Source of the DNA: Kribbella solani
Lineage (GTDB): Bacteria; Actinomycetota; Actinomycetes; Propionibacteriales; Kribbellaceae
Assembly (NCBI RefSeq): GCF_014205295.1
Contig: NZ_JACHNF010000001.1
Location: 4,774,001-4,838,000 of the forward strand
DNA length: 64,000 nt
Direction: 5' to 3'
The notes under the pieces were generated by a model. It saw only the letters and a list, made by a program, of their open reading frames with translations. It was not told the DNA's origin and searched no databases. A program made the translations under genes and the position numbers. Shown piece by piece: positions 25,540-34,553 of this stretch; positions within the stretch are counted from its first letter, which is position 1; each line of letters opens with the position of its first letter.

Positions 25540-26100
25540 GTGACCACCCCTCCCTCAGGGCCTTACGGCGATCAGTACCCACCTGGGCAACCGGGACAGT
25601 TCCCGCCCGGTCAGCACCCGGCACAGGGCTACAACCCTTACCCACAACCCGGTCAGGGCTATCAGTACGTGGCTCCCGGCCGGCTGGCGGACTGGCCGAT
25701 CCGCGTCGGCGCTTACCTGCTCGACGCGCTACTGACCGCGATCCCGTCGATCGCCGGCGTACTGATCGCGCTGGTCATCGACGGCAACAAGGAGGATCTC
25801 GGGCCCGGCGGTGGGTTGGCGATGGTCGGCGGTTTCGTGCTGGCGTTCGTGGTCTGGGTCTGGAACCGCATCGTCCGGCAGGGCCGTACCGGTCAGTCCT
25901 TCGGCAAGAAGGTGACCGGGTTGCGGATCGTCGACGCCCGTACCGGTCAGCTGATCGGTACGGGCAAGACCGTGGGCCGCGAGGTGTGTGCCCAGATCTT
26001 CAACCAGCTCTGCGTTCTGAACGTGCTCTGGCCGTTGTGGGACGACAAGCAGCAGACCTGGCACGACAAGGTTGTCGACGACGTCGTCATCCGCGGCTGA
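25540..26100 (+). CDS. Second RDD-family membrane protein
   Basis: 186 aa from GTG 25540, 5 bp after the preceding RDD gene; a longer in-frame extension lies inside that gene. A shorter Pro/Gly/Gln-rich tail (1-45) precedes the RDD domain: ADWPIRVGAYLLDALL, helix, NRIVRQGRTGQSFGKKVTGL, then LWPLWDDKQQTWHDKVVDDV. It is a clear paralogue of the previous protein in the folded part, suggesting local duplication and a possible heteromeric complex. Confidence 0.86.
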   Translation: MTTPPSGPYGDQYPPGQPGQFPPGQHPAQGYNPYPQPGQGYQYVAPGRLADWPIRVGAYLLDALLTAIPSIAGVLIALVIDGNKEDLGPGGGLAMVGGFVLAFVVWVWNRIVRQGRTGQSFGKKVTGLRIVDARTGQLIGTGKTVGREVCAQIFNQLCVLNVLWPLWDDKQQTWHDKVVDDVVIRG

Positions 26101-26113
26101 GGTCAGTACTGGA

Positions 26114-26668
26114 TCAGTGCGAGCGGAGCAGCCCCGCGCAGGTGACGGCCCAGAGCACGCTGGTGAACGTACCGATGATGAAGCGTTCCGCCACTGCCTG
26201 GGGTGTCACCGACGCGGGCTGGTCCGGACTACGCAGCTCCGGGTAGCGGGCCAGGCCCTTGATGGCCAGCACTACCGCGATTCCCTCGGGCCACCCCGAG
26301 ACCAGTGCGCCGTACACGGCGAGCCGCTCGAGCGCACCGATCAGCGCGCCGCCCCGCAGCACCTCACCGGCCTTCTGAGTCGACTGGGCACGAGTACTGC
26401 GCCGGTCCGCCAGTGCCAGCACCGACGTCGTCAGTGGGCCGCCTCCGGTGACGGCCAGGCCGCCTGCCAGCAGTAGCAGTACGTTCCACCAGCGCTCGGG
26501 CCACCCGGCCACGCCGTCCTCGGCCAGCAGCAGCACGCCAACCGCGCCCAGACAGGCAAGCATGACCGCACTGATGATGATTTCGAGAGTGGAACCGGAC
26601 TTCGGCACCCACGCCAGTACGGCGAGGATCAGTCCGGCAGCGGTGAGCGAAAGGATCAGCGCCGTCAC
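26114..26668 (-). CDS. Membrane protein coupled to the SatD-like gene
   Basis: 184 aa, mainly hydrophobic: segments at about 4-22, 28-48, 60-80 and at the C-terminus, with a cytoplasmic loop RSTRAQSTQKAGEVLRGGA. The start ATG overlaps the SatD-like stop (ATGA type overlap at 26665-26668), so it is translationally coupled. Not a family I can name. The pairing of a SatD-like protein with a membrane protein suggests a small functional module. Confidence 0.7.
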   Translation of the reverse strand: MTALILSLTAAGLILAVLAWVPKSGSTLEIIISAVMLACLGAVGVLLLAEDGVAGWPERWWNVLLLLAGGLAVTGGGPLTTSVLALADRRSTRAQSTQKAGEVLRGGALIGALERLAVYGALVSGWPEGIAVVLAIKGLARYPELRSPDQPASVTPQAVAERFIIGTFTSVLWAVTCAGLLRSH

Positions 26669-27264
26669 GCGGCCGCCCCGGCGGCGAGGAGGTCCGCGGC
26701 CAGCGCCCGGCCGCGTTGCTCCTCGGCGACGCCGGCCGCTTGGGCCCGCTGGGTCACCGCTGACTGACTGATCCCGAGTTTCACGCCGATCTCCCGCCTG
26801 GTGAGTCCTTCGGACAACAGATCCGCCACGGCCCAGCCGCGCTCACTGCGGCGCCGCAGCACTGATGCCATCAGCCACAGCACGGTTTCGACCTGCTCGG
26901 CGCCGCTCACGTCCGGCCCGACCACGTTCACCGGATGTGGGCTCGTTTTGGCCCGGGTCACCGCTTCCCGCGCGTACACGAACGCCGCGCCGCTGCCCGC
27001 CCGCGTACTTCGCGGCAGCGGCTCGACCACGTCGCCGATACCAAGACCGATGTACCAGGCGTCCGCGCGCAGCAGCTCCACGATCACGTCGACGGTCGCG
27101 CGAGCCTGCGACAGTACGCCCTGCACCTCGTCGCCGGCGGTCCGCTCGAACTTGCGGAGCAGTCCGGGCAACCGCGGCCGGCGGTTCAGGGAGTTCAGTA
27201 GCTCGGGTACGAGATCGCTCGTGCTTCGGCTGCCGCGCTGATCTACGGTTAGGACGAACACCAT
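26665..27264 (-). CDS. SatD-like protein with C-terminal HTH
   Basis: 199 aa. The N-terminal part matches the SatD pattern as I recall it: DQRGSRS at 8-14 in place of D-V-SR, RTAGDEVQGVL at 41-51, YIGLGIGDV and GAAFVYAREAVTRAK. The C-terminus (about 145-190) is a helix-turn-helix (LSEGLTRREIGVKLGISQSAVTQ is the region), so it may bind DNA. ATG 27264 has a perfect AGGAGG 9 nt upstream. Two inverted repeats just upstream may be its own operators. Molecular function of SatD proteins is not established. Confidence 0.72.
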   Translation of the reverse strand: MVFVLTVDQRGSRSTSDLVPELLNSLNRRPRLPGLLRKFERTAGDEVQGVLSQARATVDVIVELLRADAWYIGLGIGDVVEPLPRSTRAGSGAAFVYAREAVTRAKTSPHPVNVVGPDVSGAEQVETVLWLMASVLRRRSERGWAVADLLSEGLTRREIGVKLGISQSAVTQRAQAAGVAEEQRGRALAADLLAAGAAA

Positions 27265-27290
27265 CGCCCGGCACCTCCTTCCGACGGGTT

Positions 27291-27320
27291 AAGGCTACAA
27301 CCTTATTCACGTAGAGTGAA
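27291..27320 (-). promoter_or_regulatory. Two small inverted repeats upstream of the SatD-like gene
   Basis: AAGG-N6-CCTT (27291-27304) and TTCAC-N5-GTGAA (27306-27320) lie side by side 27-56 nt before the gene's start. Their symmetry suggests binding of dimeric regulators, possibly the HTH of the gene's own product (autoregulation). Inference only. Confidence 0.45.
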
Positions 27321-27396
27321 GGACAGAACCTGAATCGCTTCAGTCCGTCACTACATGTGACCACTCCGTCAGCGGCGATTTCACCCAGAGTCAACC

Positions 27397-27446
27397 AAAA
27401 GCGCCCTCCGGGCCTGCTCCCGGGCGAGCCAGGAGCAGGCCCGGAG
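27397..27446 (-). terminator. Rho-independent terminator of thiC
   Basis: Perfect 15-bp stem CTCCGGGCCTGCTCC / GGAGCAGGCCCGGAG with an 11-nt loop. On the minus strand it is followed within a few bases by a TTTT run (27397-27400). It starts 4 nt after the thiC stop. Confidence 0.92.
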
Positions 27447-27449
27447 CGG

Positions 27450-29051
<1,602 letters not shown>

Positions 29052-29060
29052 GTTGCTGCT

Positions 29061-29153
29061 CCCTACGCCGGAATTACCCGGACAGGTTCGGCGGTCGGCG
29101 GCGCCGGATTTCTGGTCCAGCCGCCCTCTCAGCCCACTTCGGTGCGAGCTCCC
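29061..29153 (-). ncRNA. TPP riboswitch (THI element) of thiC
   Basis: Read on the minus strand, the conserved core is complete: GGGAGCTCGCACC, GTGGGCTGAGAGGGCGGCTGG with one flank, CGACCGCCGAACCTGT and CGGGTAATTCCGGCGTAGGGA. CTGAGAGG and GAACCTG-N-CGGGTAAT are the TPP-sensor arms. The 3' GGGAG overlaps the region used as thiC SD, so binding of TPP most likely hides the ribosome-binding site. Confidence 0.96.
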
Positions 29154-29190
29154 GCGGTCTCTAGTTGTCGGCAACCACCATAATCGGGAC

Positions 29191-29937
29191 ATGCGAGACC
29201 TCGTCTACCCGCCCGTCATCGCCTTCGCGAAGACTGCTTTCACGGTGCTGGATCTGCGGATCCGCCGCACCGGGACCGAGCATGTCCCGCGCACGGGTGG
29301 CGCGCTGATCGCGCTCAACCACATCAGTTACGTCGACTTCGTCCTCGGCGGCTACGGCGCGCTGCCGAGCAAACGGCTGGTCCGGTTCATGGCCAAGGAG
29401 GTGCTGTTCCGGAACCGGTACTCGGGCCCGTTGATGCGCGGTATGCACCACATCCCGGTCGACCGGGAGGCCGGCGCGGCGTCGTACCAGCAGGCGATCC
29501 GGCACCTCGAGGCGGGCGAGCTCGTCGGCGTGTTCCCGGAGGCCACGATCAGCCGGTCGTTCCAGCTCAAGGAATTCAAGACGGGTACGGTGCGGATGGC
29601 CGCCGAGGCGGGCGTACCGGTGCTGCCGATGATCCTGTGGGGTACGCAGCGGATGTTCACCAAGGACCACCCGCGTGACTTCACCCGGCACCGCCCGATC
29701 GCGATCAGCATCGGCGCGCCGATCACGGTGACCCGCGAGGACGACCCTGGCGAGGCGACCGCGCGGCTGCGCGAAACGATGGCCGGCATGCTCGACGAAA
29801 CCATCCGGAGCTACCCGGAGCAACCGGCCGGCGCCTGGTGGCTGCCGGCCGCGTACGGCGGCGGCGCGCCGACGCCGGAGGAGGCCGAGCGGCTGGACCG
29901 CGAGGAACTCGCCCGGCGGGCCGAGCGCCGCCGCTGA
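29191..29937 (+). CDS. PlsC-type 1-acyl-glycerol-phosphate acyltransferase family protein
   Basis: 248 aa from ATG 29191. Acyltransferase motifs: NHISYVD (43-49, the NHX4D box), MHHIPVDR (motif II region near 85-92), VFPEAT (114-119, motif III with Ala in place of the usual Gly) and VPVLPM (motif IV). It transfers acyl chains to lysophosphatidate or a related acceptor at the membrane. A membrane segment at 5-20 is possible. Its start is only about 38 nt from the thiC riboswitch on the other strand, a divergent promoter arrangement. An E/R-rich tail ends the protein. Confidence 0.9.
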   Translation: MRDLVYPPVIAFAKTAFTVLDLRIRRTGTEHVPRTGGALIALNHISYVDFVLGGYGALPSKRLVRFMAKEVLFRNRYSGPLMRGMHHIPVDREAGAASYQQAIRHLEAGELVGVFPEATISRSFQLKEFKTGTVRMAAEAGVPVLPMILWGTQRMFTKDHPRDFTRHRPIAISIGAPITVTREDDPGEATARLRETMAGMLDETIRSYPEQPAGAWWLPAAYGGGAPTPEEAERLDREELARRAERRR

Positions 29938-30076
29938 GCCTGGTGCGGACAAGACCTTGACCCTCGGGGCGGTCCGAGGGTACGAAAGCACTCGTTGACG
30001 AAACAGGTACCTGGGGGGTGTCTGTTCGGCGGGCCGGCGGTCGCGGCCCGTGCATTCGAACGGGCGGGGGGAAGCG

Positions 30077-30631
30077 GTGTTTTTCGATTCTGGGCTCAAT
30101 TCCGGGTTCGATTCCGGCGAAGAAGAGCTGCACCTGTTCGACCCGGGGGCGCTGACGGTCGCGCCGCAGGTGGCCGAGCAGATCCCGGACGCCGGCGCGT
30201 TCTTCGTCGACTGGGCGATCCGTGGGCTGACCGCCGAACGCGCCCGCGAGATCGAGTCCGCCGTGAACGGCCGGCGCAACCAGAACGGCTGGTTCCCCTT
30301 GGAGACGCTGGACGCCATCGGCAGCAAGGGGTTCTGGCGGGGTCCGTTGACCTATCTGGCCCAGATGACCGCCGACGATCCGGCGATTCTGCAGCAGTGG
30401 GCGACAGATGGCCTTGCCAGTGACCAGTCGAGCCGCATCCAAGCCACGGTCGACCACCTGTTGCATCAGCAAGGTCACGCGGCAGCCGCCACTTGGGCAG
30501 TCGCGGTACGGCCGCGTACACACCTTGACGCGGAGGTACTCGGCGAGCGGCTGCTGGCCGCGTGGGAGTACAACCTCGGGTCGATCCGCAGTAAGGACGT
30601 GGCCAAGGCTGTACGCCGCTGGAACCGCTGA
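30077..30631 (+). CDS. Hypothetical soluble protein
   Basis: 184 aa from GTG 30077, which has a perfect GGGGGAAG 6 nt upstream. Acidic N-terminus (FDSGEEELHLFD), then an alpha-helical region (AEQIPDAGAFFVDWAI, TAERAREIESAVNGRR) and a basic C-terminus (SKDVAKAVRRWNR). No known domain, signal peptide or membrane helix. It stands alone between the acyltransferase and the convergent Pit operon. Confidence 0.65.
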   Translation: MFFDSGLNSGFDSGEEELHLFDPGALTVAPQVAEQIPDAGAFFVDWAIRGLTAERAREIESAVNGRRNQNGWFPLETLDAIGSKGFWRGPLTYLAQMTADDPAILQQWATDGLASDQSSRIQATVDHLLHQQGHAAAATWAVAVRPRTHLDAEVLGERLLAAWEYNLGSIRSKDVAKAVRRWNR

Positions 30632-30641
30632 TACGCCAGTG

Positions 30642-30875
30642 CTAGTGGAATTGCGGGATGATCAGGTACAGCCCGTACAGAACGGCTGCCAGACAGGCCG
30701 CGAAGCACAGTGCAGCCAGTCCGGTGTCGACGAACGACGGCTGGCGCTTCGCATCGATCGCCACCGCGCGCCGCGACATCGCATTCACCCCCAGCGCGAA
30801 CAGCACCGCCACGCCGACGCCGAAGACCAGGCTGACGATCGCCACTTCACCCAGGGCACTCCAGTCGATGTGCAT
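30642..30875 (-). CDS. Small two-helix membrane protein downstream of Pit
   Basis: 77 aa with two hydrophobic helices (about 10-31 and 50-72) joined by a basic loop MSRRAVAIDAKRQ. It is 13 bp downstream of the second pit gene on the same strand. It could be an accessory subunit of the phosphate permease; that is inference from position only. ATG 30875 with GAGG-like SD (AGAGGAG). Confidence 0.72.
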   Translation of the reverse strand: MHIDWSALGEVAIVSLVFGVGVAVLFALGVNAMSRRAVAIDAKRQPSFVDTGLAALCFAACLAAVLYGLYLIIPQFH

Positions 30876-30888
30876 CGCCGTACTCCTC

Positions 30889-32025
30889 TCAGACCGTCGC
30901 GGCCGTCGCGGCCGGCGTCGGGGCGCTGGGGTACTCGTTGACGTTGTCCGGTGTCACTGGGCGGCGCCGGGAGGCCGCGTAGATGGCACCACCAGCAGCA
31001 ACCGCCAGGATCGCGATGATCACGACACCGAGGTTCCCGGAGTCAGCCACCTCACCGGACAGCGCACCGACGACCGCAGCGGCCGGTAGCGTCAACAGCC
31101 AGGCGACGGCCATCCGGCCGGCTACTGTCCAGCGCACCTCGGCCAGCCGCTTGCCCAGACCGGCACCGAGGATGCTGCCGGAGCAGACCTGAGTAGTGGA
31201 CAGCGGGAAGCCCAGGTGCGACGAGATCAGCAGCACCGAGGTCGAGCTTGTCTCCGCCGCGAAGCCCTGCGGCGACTCGATCTCGGCCAGGCCCTTCCCC
31301 ATCGTCCGGATGATCCGCCAGCCGCCGAGGTAGGTGCCGAGCGCGATCGCCGTACCGGCCGCGAGGATCACCCACAGCGGCGGCCGGGAGCCCGAGGCGA
31401 GGCTGCCGGAGGTGATCAGCACCAGCGTGATCACACCCATCGTCTTCTGCGCGTCGCCGGTGCCGTGCGCCAGCGAGACCAGCGAGGCGGAGGCGATCTG
31501 ACCGGCGCGGAATCCGTCGCTGACCGTCTTCTTCCGGGCCCGCGCGGTGATCTTGTAGGCCAGGTACGTACCGAGCACCGCGACCACGCCGGCCACGATC
31601 GGCGCGGCGACGGCCGGGACGATGATCTTCTGCACGACGGTGCCGAAGTGCACGGCGCTGCTCCCGGAGGCGATCCAGGTGGCGCCGATCAGCCCGCCGA
31701 AGAGCGCGTGTGACGACGAGCTCGGCAGGCCGACGTACCAGGTCATCAGGTTCCACAGGATGGCGCCGACCAAGCCGCCGAAGATCACCGGGACGGTGAC
31801 CTTGGCGTCGTCGACGATGCCGCTGGAGATCGTCTTGGCCACCTCGGTGGAGATGAACGCGCCGACCAGATTGAGCACGGCCGACACGGCGACCGCGACC
31901 TTGGGTTTCAGGGCGCCGGTGGCGATCGAGGTCGCCATCGCGTTGGCGGTGTCGTGGAACCCGTTGGTGAAGTCGAACACCAACGCGGTGATGATCACCA
32001 CGACGACGAGGAACGACAGGTCCAT
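30889..32025 (-). CDS. Low-affinity inorganic phosphate transporter (Pit family), copy 2
   Basis: 378 aa. PHO4 domain: N-terminal FDFTNGFHDTANAMATSIATGAL and the internal repeat GFPLSTTQVCSGSILGAGLG carry the GANDV-like and second signature regions. About ten helices. These permeases import phosphate (with metal cations) by proton symport. It is separated by 89 bp from pit copy 1; that gap holds a PHO-box-like pair, so it may have its own promoter. The C-terminal half carries an additional helix with a short polar tail compared with copy 1. Confidence 0.93.
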   Translation of the reverse strand: MDLSFLVVVVIITALVFDFTNGFHDTANAMATSIATGALKPKVAVAVSAVLNLVGAFISTEVAKTISSGIVDDAKVTVPVIFGGLVGAILWNLMTWYVGLPSSSSHALFGGLIGATWIASGSSAVHFGTVVQKIIVPAVAAPIVAGVVAVLGTYLAYKITARARKKTVSDGFRAGQIASASLVSLAHGTGDAQKTMGVITLVLITSGSLASGSRPPLWVILAAGTAIALGTYLGGWRIIRTMGKGLAEIESPQGFAAETSSTSVLLISSHLGFPLSTTQVCSGSILGAGLGKRLAEVRWTVAGRMAVAWLLTLPAAAVVGALSGEVADSGNLGVVIIAILAVAAGGAIYAASRRRPVTPDNVNEYPSAPTPAATAATV

Positions 32026-32083
32026 TGCGCATCACTTCCCCTACGGCGACGAGCTGCAGCCTCGATCGACCGTAGGCCTGGTG

Positions 32084-32101
32084 AGTGAATTCGAAATGAA
32101 C
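32084..32101 (-). promoter_or_regulatory. PHO-box-like direct repeat upstream of pit copy 2
   Basis: On the minus strand GTTCATT (32101-32095) is followed exactly 11 nt later by ATTCACT (32090-32084), the spacing seen in the pstS PHO box but with degenerate heptamers. It lies 59-76 nt before the pit start. A candidate PhoP site only. Confidence 0.4.
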
Positions 32102-32114
32102 CGGCCCGATGTAG

Positions 32115-33113
32115 TTACTCGAGAATCAGGTGGGCCAGCCCGTAAACCAGCGCGGCGACCAGGCCGGCCGCCGGGATGGTCAGCACCCAGGCGGTGACGA
32201 TGCCCTTCGCGACCCCCCACCGGACGGCCGAGAGCCGCTTGGTCGCGCCCGCGCCCATCACCGCGGAGGTGATCGTGTGGGTGGTCGAGACCGGGGCGTG
32301 CAGGCCGATCGCCATCACGTACAGCACCGCCGCCGAGATCGCCTCGGAGGCGAAGCCGCGGGCCGGGTCCAGGTGGATGATCCGGCGGCCGAGCGTACGC
32401 ATGATCCGCCAGCCACCGGAGTACGTACCGAGCGAGATCGCGGTCGCGGCCGAGATCTTCACCCAGAGCGGGATGCCGTCGCTCTGCTGGGCGTGCCCGG
32501 TGGTGACGAGGGCCAGGAAGATCACGCCCATCGTCTTCTGCGCGTCCTGCAGACCGTGCCCGAGCGCCATCGCGGCCGCCGACAGCGACTGCGCCATCCG
32601 GAAGCCACGCGTGGTCCGGCCCGGGTTGCTGCGCCGGAACAGCCAGAGGATGCCGACCATCAGCAGGAAGGCGCCGAGGAAGCCGACCGCCGGCGACAGC
32701 ACCATCGGGATGACGACCTTGTCCACGATGCCGGACCACAGCACCGTGCTGGTCGAGGCCAGCCCGGCACCGACCAGGCCACCGATCAGGGCGTGCGTCG
32801 ACGAGCTGGGCAGGCCGAAGTACCAGGTGATCAGGTTCCAGGTGATGGCGCCGATCAGCGCGGCGATCACGATCACCAGACCGTGTTTGCCGCTCGGCGT
32901 GTTGATGATGCCCTTGCCGACCGTCTCGGCCACCTCGGTACCGGCCAGGGCGCCGAGGAAGTTGAAGGCCGCGGCCATCCCGAGCGCCACGCGTGGCGTC
33001 AGCGCCCGGGTGGAGACGGAGGTGGCGATCGCGTTGGCGGCGTCATGGAAACCGTTCGTGTAGTCGAACGCGAGCGCGATGACGACGACGGCGATGACGA
33101 GCGCGAGCTCCAC
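32115..33113 (-). CDS. Low-affinity inorganic phosphate transporter (Pit family), copy 1
   Basis: 332 aa. PHO4 signatures: FDYTNGFHDAANAIATSVSTRAL at the N-terminus and the matching second-half element (PVSTTHTITSAVMGAG). About ten hydrophobic helices. It directly follows the DUF47 gene (2-bp gap), the standard PhoU-like/Pit arrangement, suggesting that DUF47 controls this permease. The two Pit proteins in this window share the fold but are not recent duplicates by sequence. Confidence 0.95.
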   Translation of the reverse strand: MELALVIAVVVIALAFDYTNGFHDAANAIATSVSTRALTPRVALGMAAAFNFLGALAGTEVAETVGKGIINTPSGKHGLVIVIAALIGAITWNLITWYFGLPSSSTHALIGGLVGAGLASTSTVLWSGIVDKVVIPMVLSPAVGFLGAFLLMVGILWLFRRSNPGRTTRGFRMAQSLSAAAMALGHGLQDAQKTMGVIFLALVTTGHAQQSDGIPLWVKISAATAISLGTYSGGWRIMRTLGRRIIHLDPARGFASEAISAAVLYVMAIGLHAPVSTTHTITSAVMGAGATKRLSAVRWGVAKGIVTAWVLTIPAAGLVAALVYGLAHLILE

Positions 33114-33115
33114 GC

Positions 33116-33775
33116 TCAGCTCTCCTTGACGGCGATCTGCTCGACCGTGTTGGCGACGTGCTCGAAGGCGTCGATCGCGGCCTCCAGCAGGTCGACCACG
33201 GTCTTGAGTTTCATCACGGTGAGCGCTTCGTACTCACCGCTGAACAGCTTGGCGATCAGCCGCCGGTGCACCGCGTCACCGGTGTTCTCCAGCCGGTTGA
33301 TCTCGATCCAGTACTCGGCCAGGTCCTTCATCGTGCGCAGCCGCGGCATCGTCTCCGCGGTCAGCTGGGCGGCGCGCTGCAGGACCTCGATCTGCTCGGC
33401 GATCTCCTCCGGCAGCTTCTCCAGGTTGAAGAGGTGGATGGTGTCCACCGCCTCCTCCATGAAGTCCATCACGTCGTCGAGATCGGAGGCCAGCCGGTAG
33501 ATGTCCTCGCGGTCGAACGGGGTGACGAAGGTCGAGTTGACCCGCCGGATGATCGAGTGCGTGGTCTCGTCGGCCGCGTGTTCCGCGTCCTTCATCTGGG
33601 CGGCGATCTGATGGCTGTTGGACAGCCCGGTACCGGCCGTACTGCCGAGCAGCTCCGCCAGAATCCGGGATCCGTCCACGAGGTGGTTGGCGGACTCGGT
33701 GAAAAGGTCGTAGAACGTCGGGTCGTTCGGACGCAGACGTAACGGCACTTCAAGCTCCGGATGAACGAGGGACAA
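33116..33775 (-). CDS. DUF47/PhoU-like Pit-accessory protein
   Basis: 219 aa, all-helical, with PhoU-like signatures AADETTHSIIRRVNSTFVTP (47-68 region) and FDREDIYRLASDLDDVMDFMEEAVD, and the second-half pattern EINRLENTGDAVHRRLIAKLF. The Asp/Glu pattern is that of the metal-binding PhoU family. Proteins of this type are encoded beside Pit permeases and are thought to adjust phosphate uptake. It is the first gene of the minus-strand pit operon. No clean PHO box upstream; a single GTTCACG lies 4 nt before the start on the same strand. Confidence 0.93.
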   Translation of the reverse strand: MSLVHPELEVPLRLRPNDPTFYDLFTESANHLVDGSRILAELLGSTAGTGLSNSHQIAAQMKDAEHAADETTHSIIRRVNSTFVTPFDREDIYRLASDLDDVMDFMEEAVDTIHLFNLEKLPEEIAEQIEVLQRAAQLTAETMPRLRTMKDLAEYWIEINRLENTGDAVHRRLIAKLFSGEYEALTVMKLKTVVDLLEAAIDAFEHVANTVEQIAVKES

Positions 33776-33888
33776 ACCGTGAACATGCTAGAGGGAACCT
33801 GCGGTTGACGTGGCACCCGCGGGGGTCAACGTAGCGCGTCGGGGTGAATTGGTCAGTCAGGGGTTATACAGTCGGTAACTGATCGGTT

Positions 33889-34197
33889 TCATCGCGTGAT
33901 CACCGCGTAGAGGTCGAACAGCCCGACGACCAGGACCAGACCGGCAGCCACCCGGAGTACGTGCTCGTGGCCGAGGGCATGCACCGCGCCGCCCTTCGTA
34001 CGCCGGTAAACGGCGCTCACCGCGGCCCAGCAGCCCAGCGAGAGCACCAGGACGACGATCCCGAGGCCGGTCCGGACATCCGACGAGCCGTGGCCGGAGG
34101 CAAGCAGCAGGGCGCTGTTGGCGATCAGCCCGAGCGCCGTACGCCGCCACGCGAGCAGAGTCCGCTCTGGCTGGCGACCCGGATCCGGTGTGCTCAT
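33889..34197 (-). CDS. DUF202 membrane protein
   Basis: 102 aa from ATG 34197. It starts with the DUF202 signature ERTLLAWRRTALGLIAN, followed by three hydrophobic helices (about 28-40, 45-65, 85-102). No function is assigned to the family. It lies 8 bp downstream of another DUF202 gene and that one overlaps a lipoprotein gene, so the three form one operon. The frame extends upstream to 34332, but that part lies in the neighbour gene. Confidence 0.85.
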   Translation of the reverse strand: MSTPDPGRQPERTLLAWRRTALGLIANSALLLASGHGSSDVRTGLGIVVLVLSLGCWAAVSAVYRRTKGGAVHALGHEHVLRVAAGLVLVVGLFDLYAVITR

Positions 34198-34205
34198 CGC
34201 CACAG

Positions 34206-34553
34206 TTATCGCCACACGGAGAACAGCAGGCCGATCAGGCCGACCACCGCGATGGTTGCCCCCAGCATCAGCGGCAACCTGGTCACCGGGAGCGCGCCGC
34301 CGCGCCGGATCGCGCTCTGGTTCTGCTGCCAACGACGGAACGCACCGGCGGTAGTGACGACGCCGGCACAGACCAGAACGATGCCGATGATCCGGGCCGG
34401 CCAGCGGTCCGGTCCGAGGTCGAGAAACTGCACCGCCGACAGCCCACCGGCGTAGCAGGCCAGTGAGGTCCGCAGGTACGCCAGGTAGGTACGCTCGTTC
34501 GCCAGTGTGAAGCGGTAGTCGGGCTCCTGCTCCTCCGGCCCCGACTCGGTCAT
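34206..34553 (-). CDS. DUF202/YidH-like membrane protein
   Basis: 115 aa. An acidic N-terminus is followed by FTLANERTYLAYLRTSLACYA, the DUF202 signature, and three helices. It overlaps the stop of the upstream GH3 lipoprotein gene (34550-34553) so translation is coupled. Two DUF202 proteins of different subtypes in tandem are common in actinobacteria; their role is unknown. Confidence 0.86.
   Translation of the reverse strand: MTESGPEEQEPDYRFTLANERTYLAYLRTSLACYAGGLSAVQFLDLGPDRWPARIIGIVLVCAGVVTTAGAFRRWQQNQSAIRRGGALPVTRLPLMLGATIAVVGLIGLLFSVWR

Noticed and set aside
32130..33500. 456-codon plus-strand open frame
   Set aside because: Antisense to pit copy 1 and DUF47; no start context and no domain.
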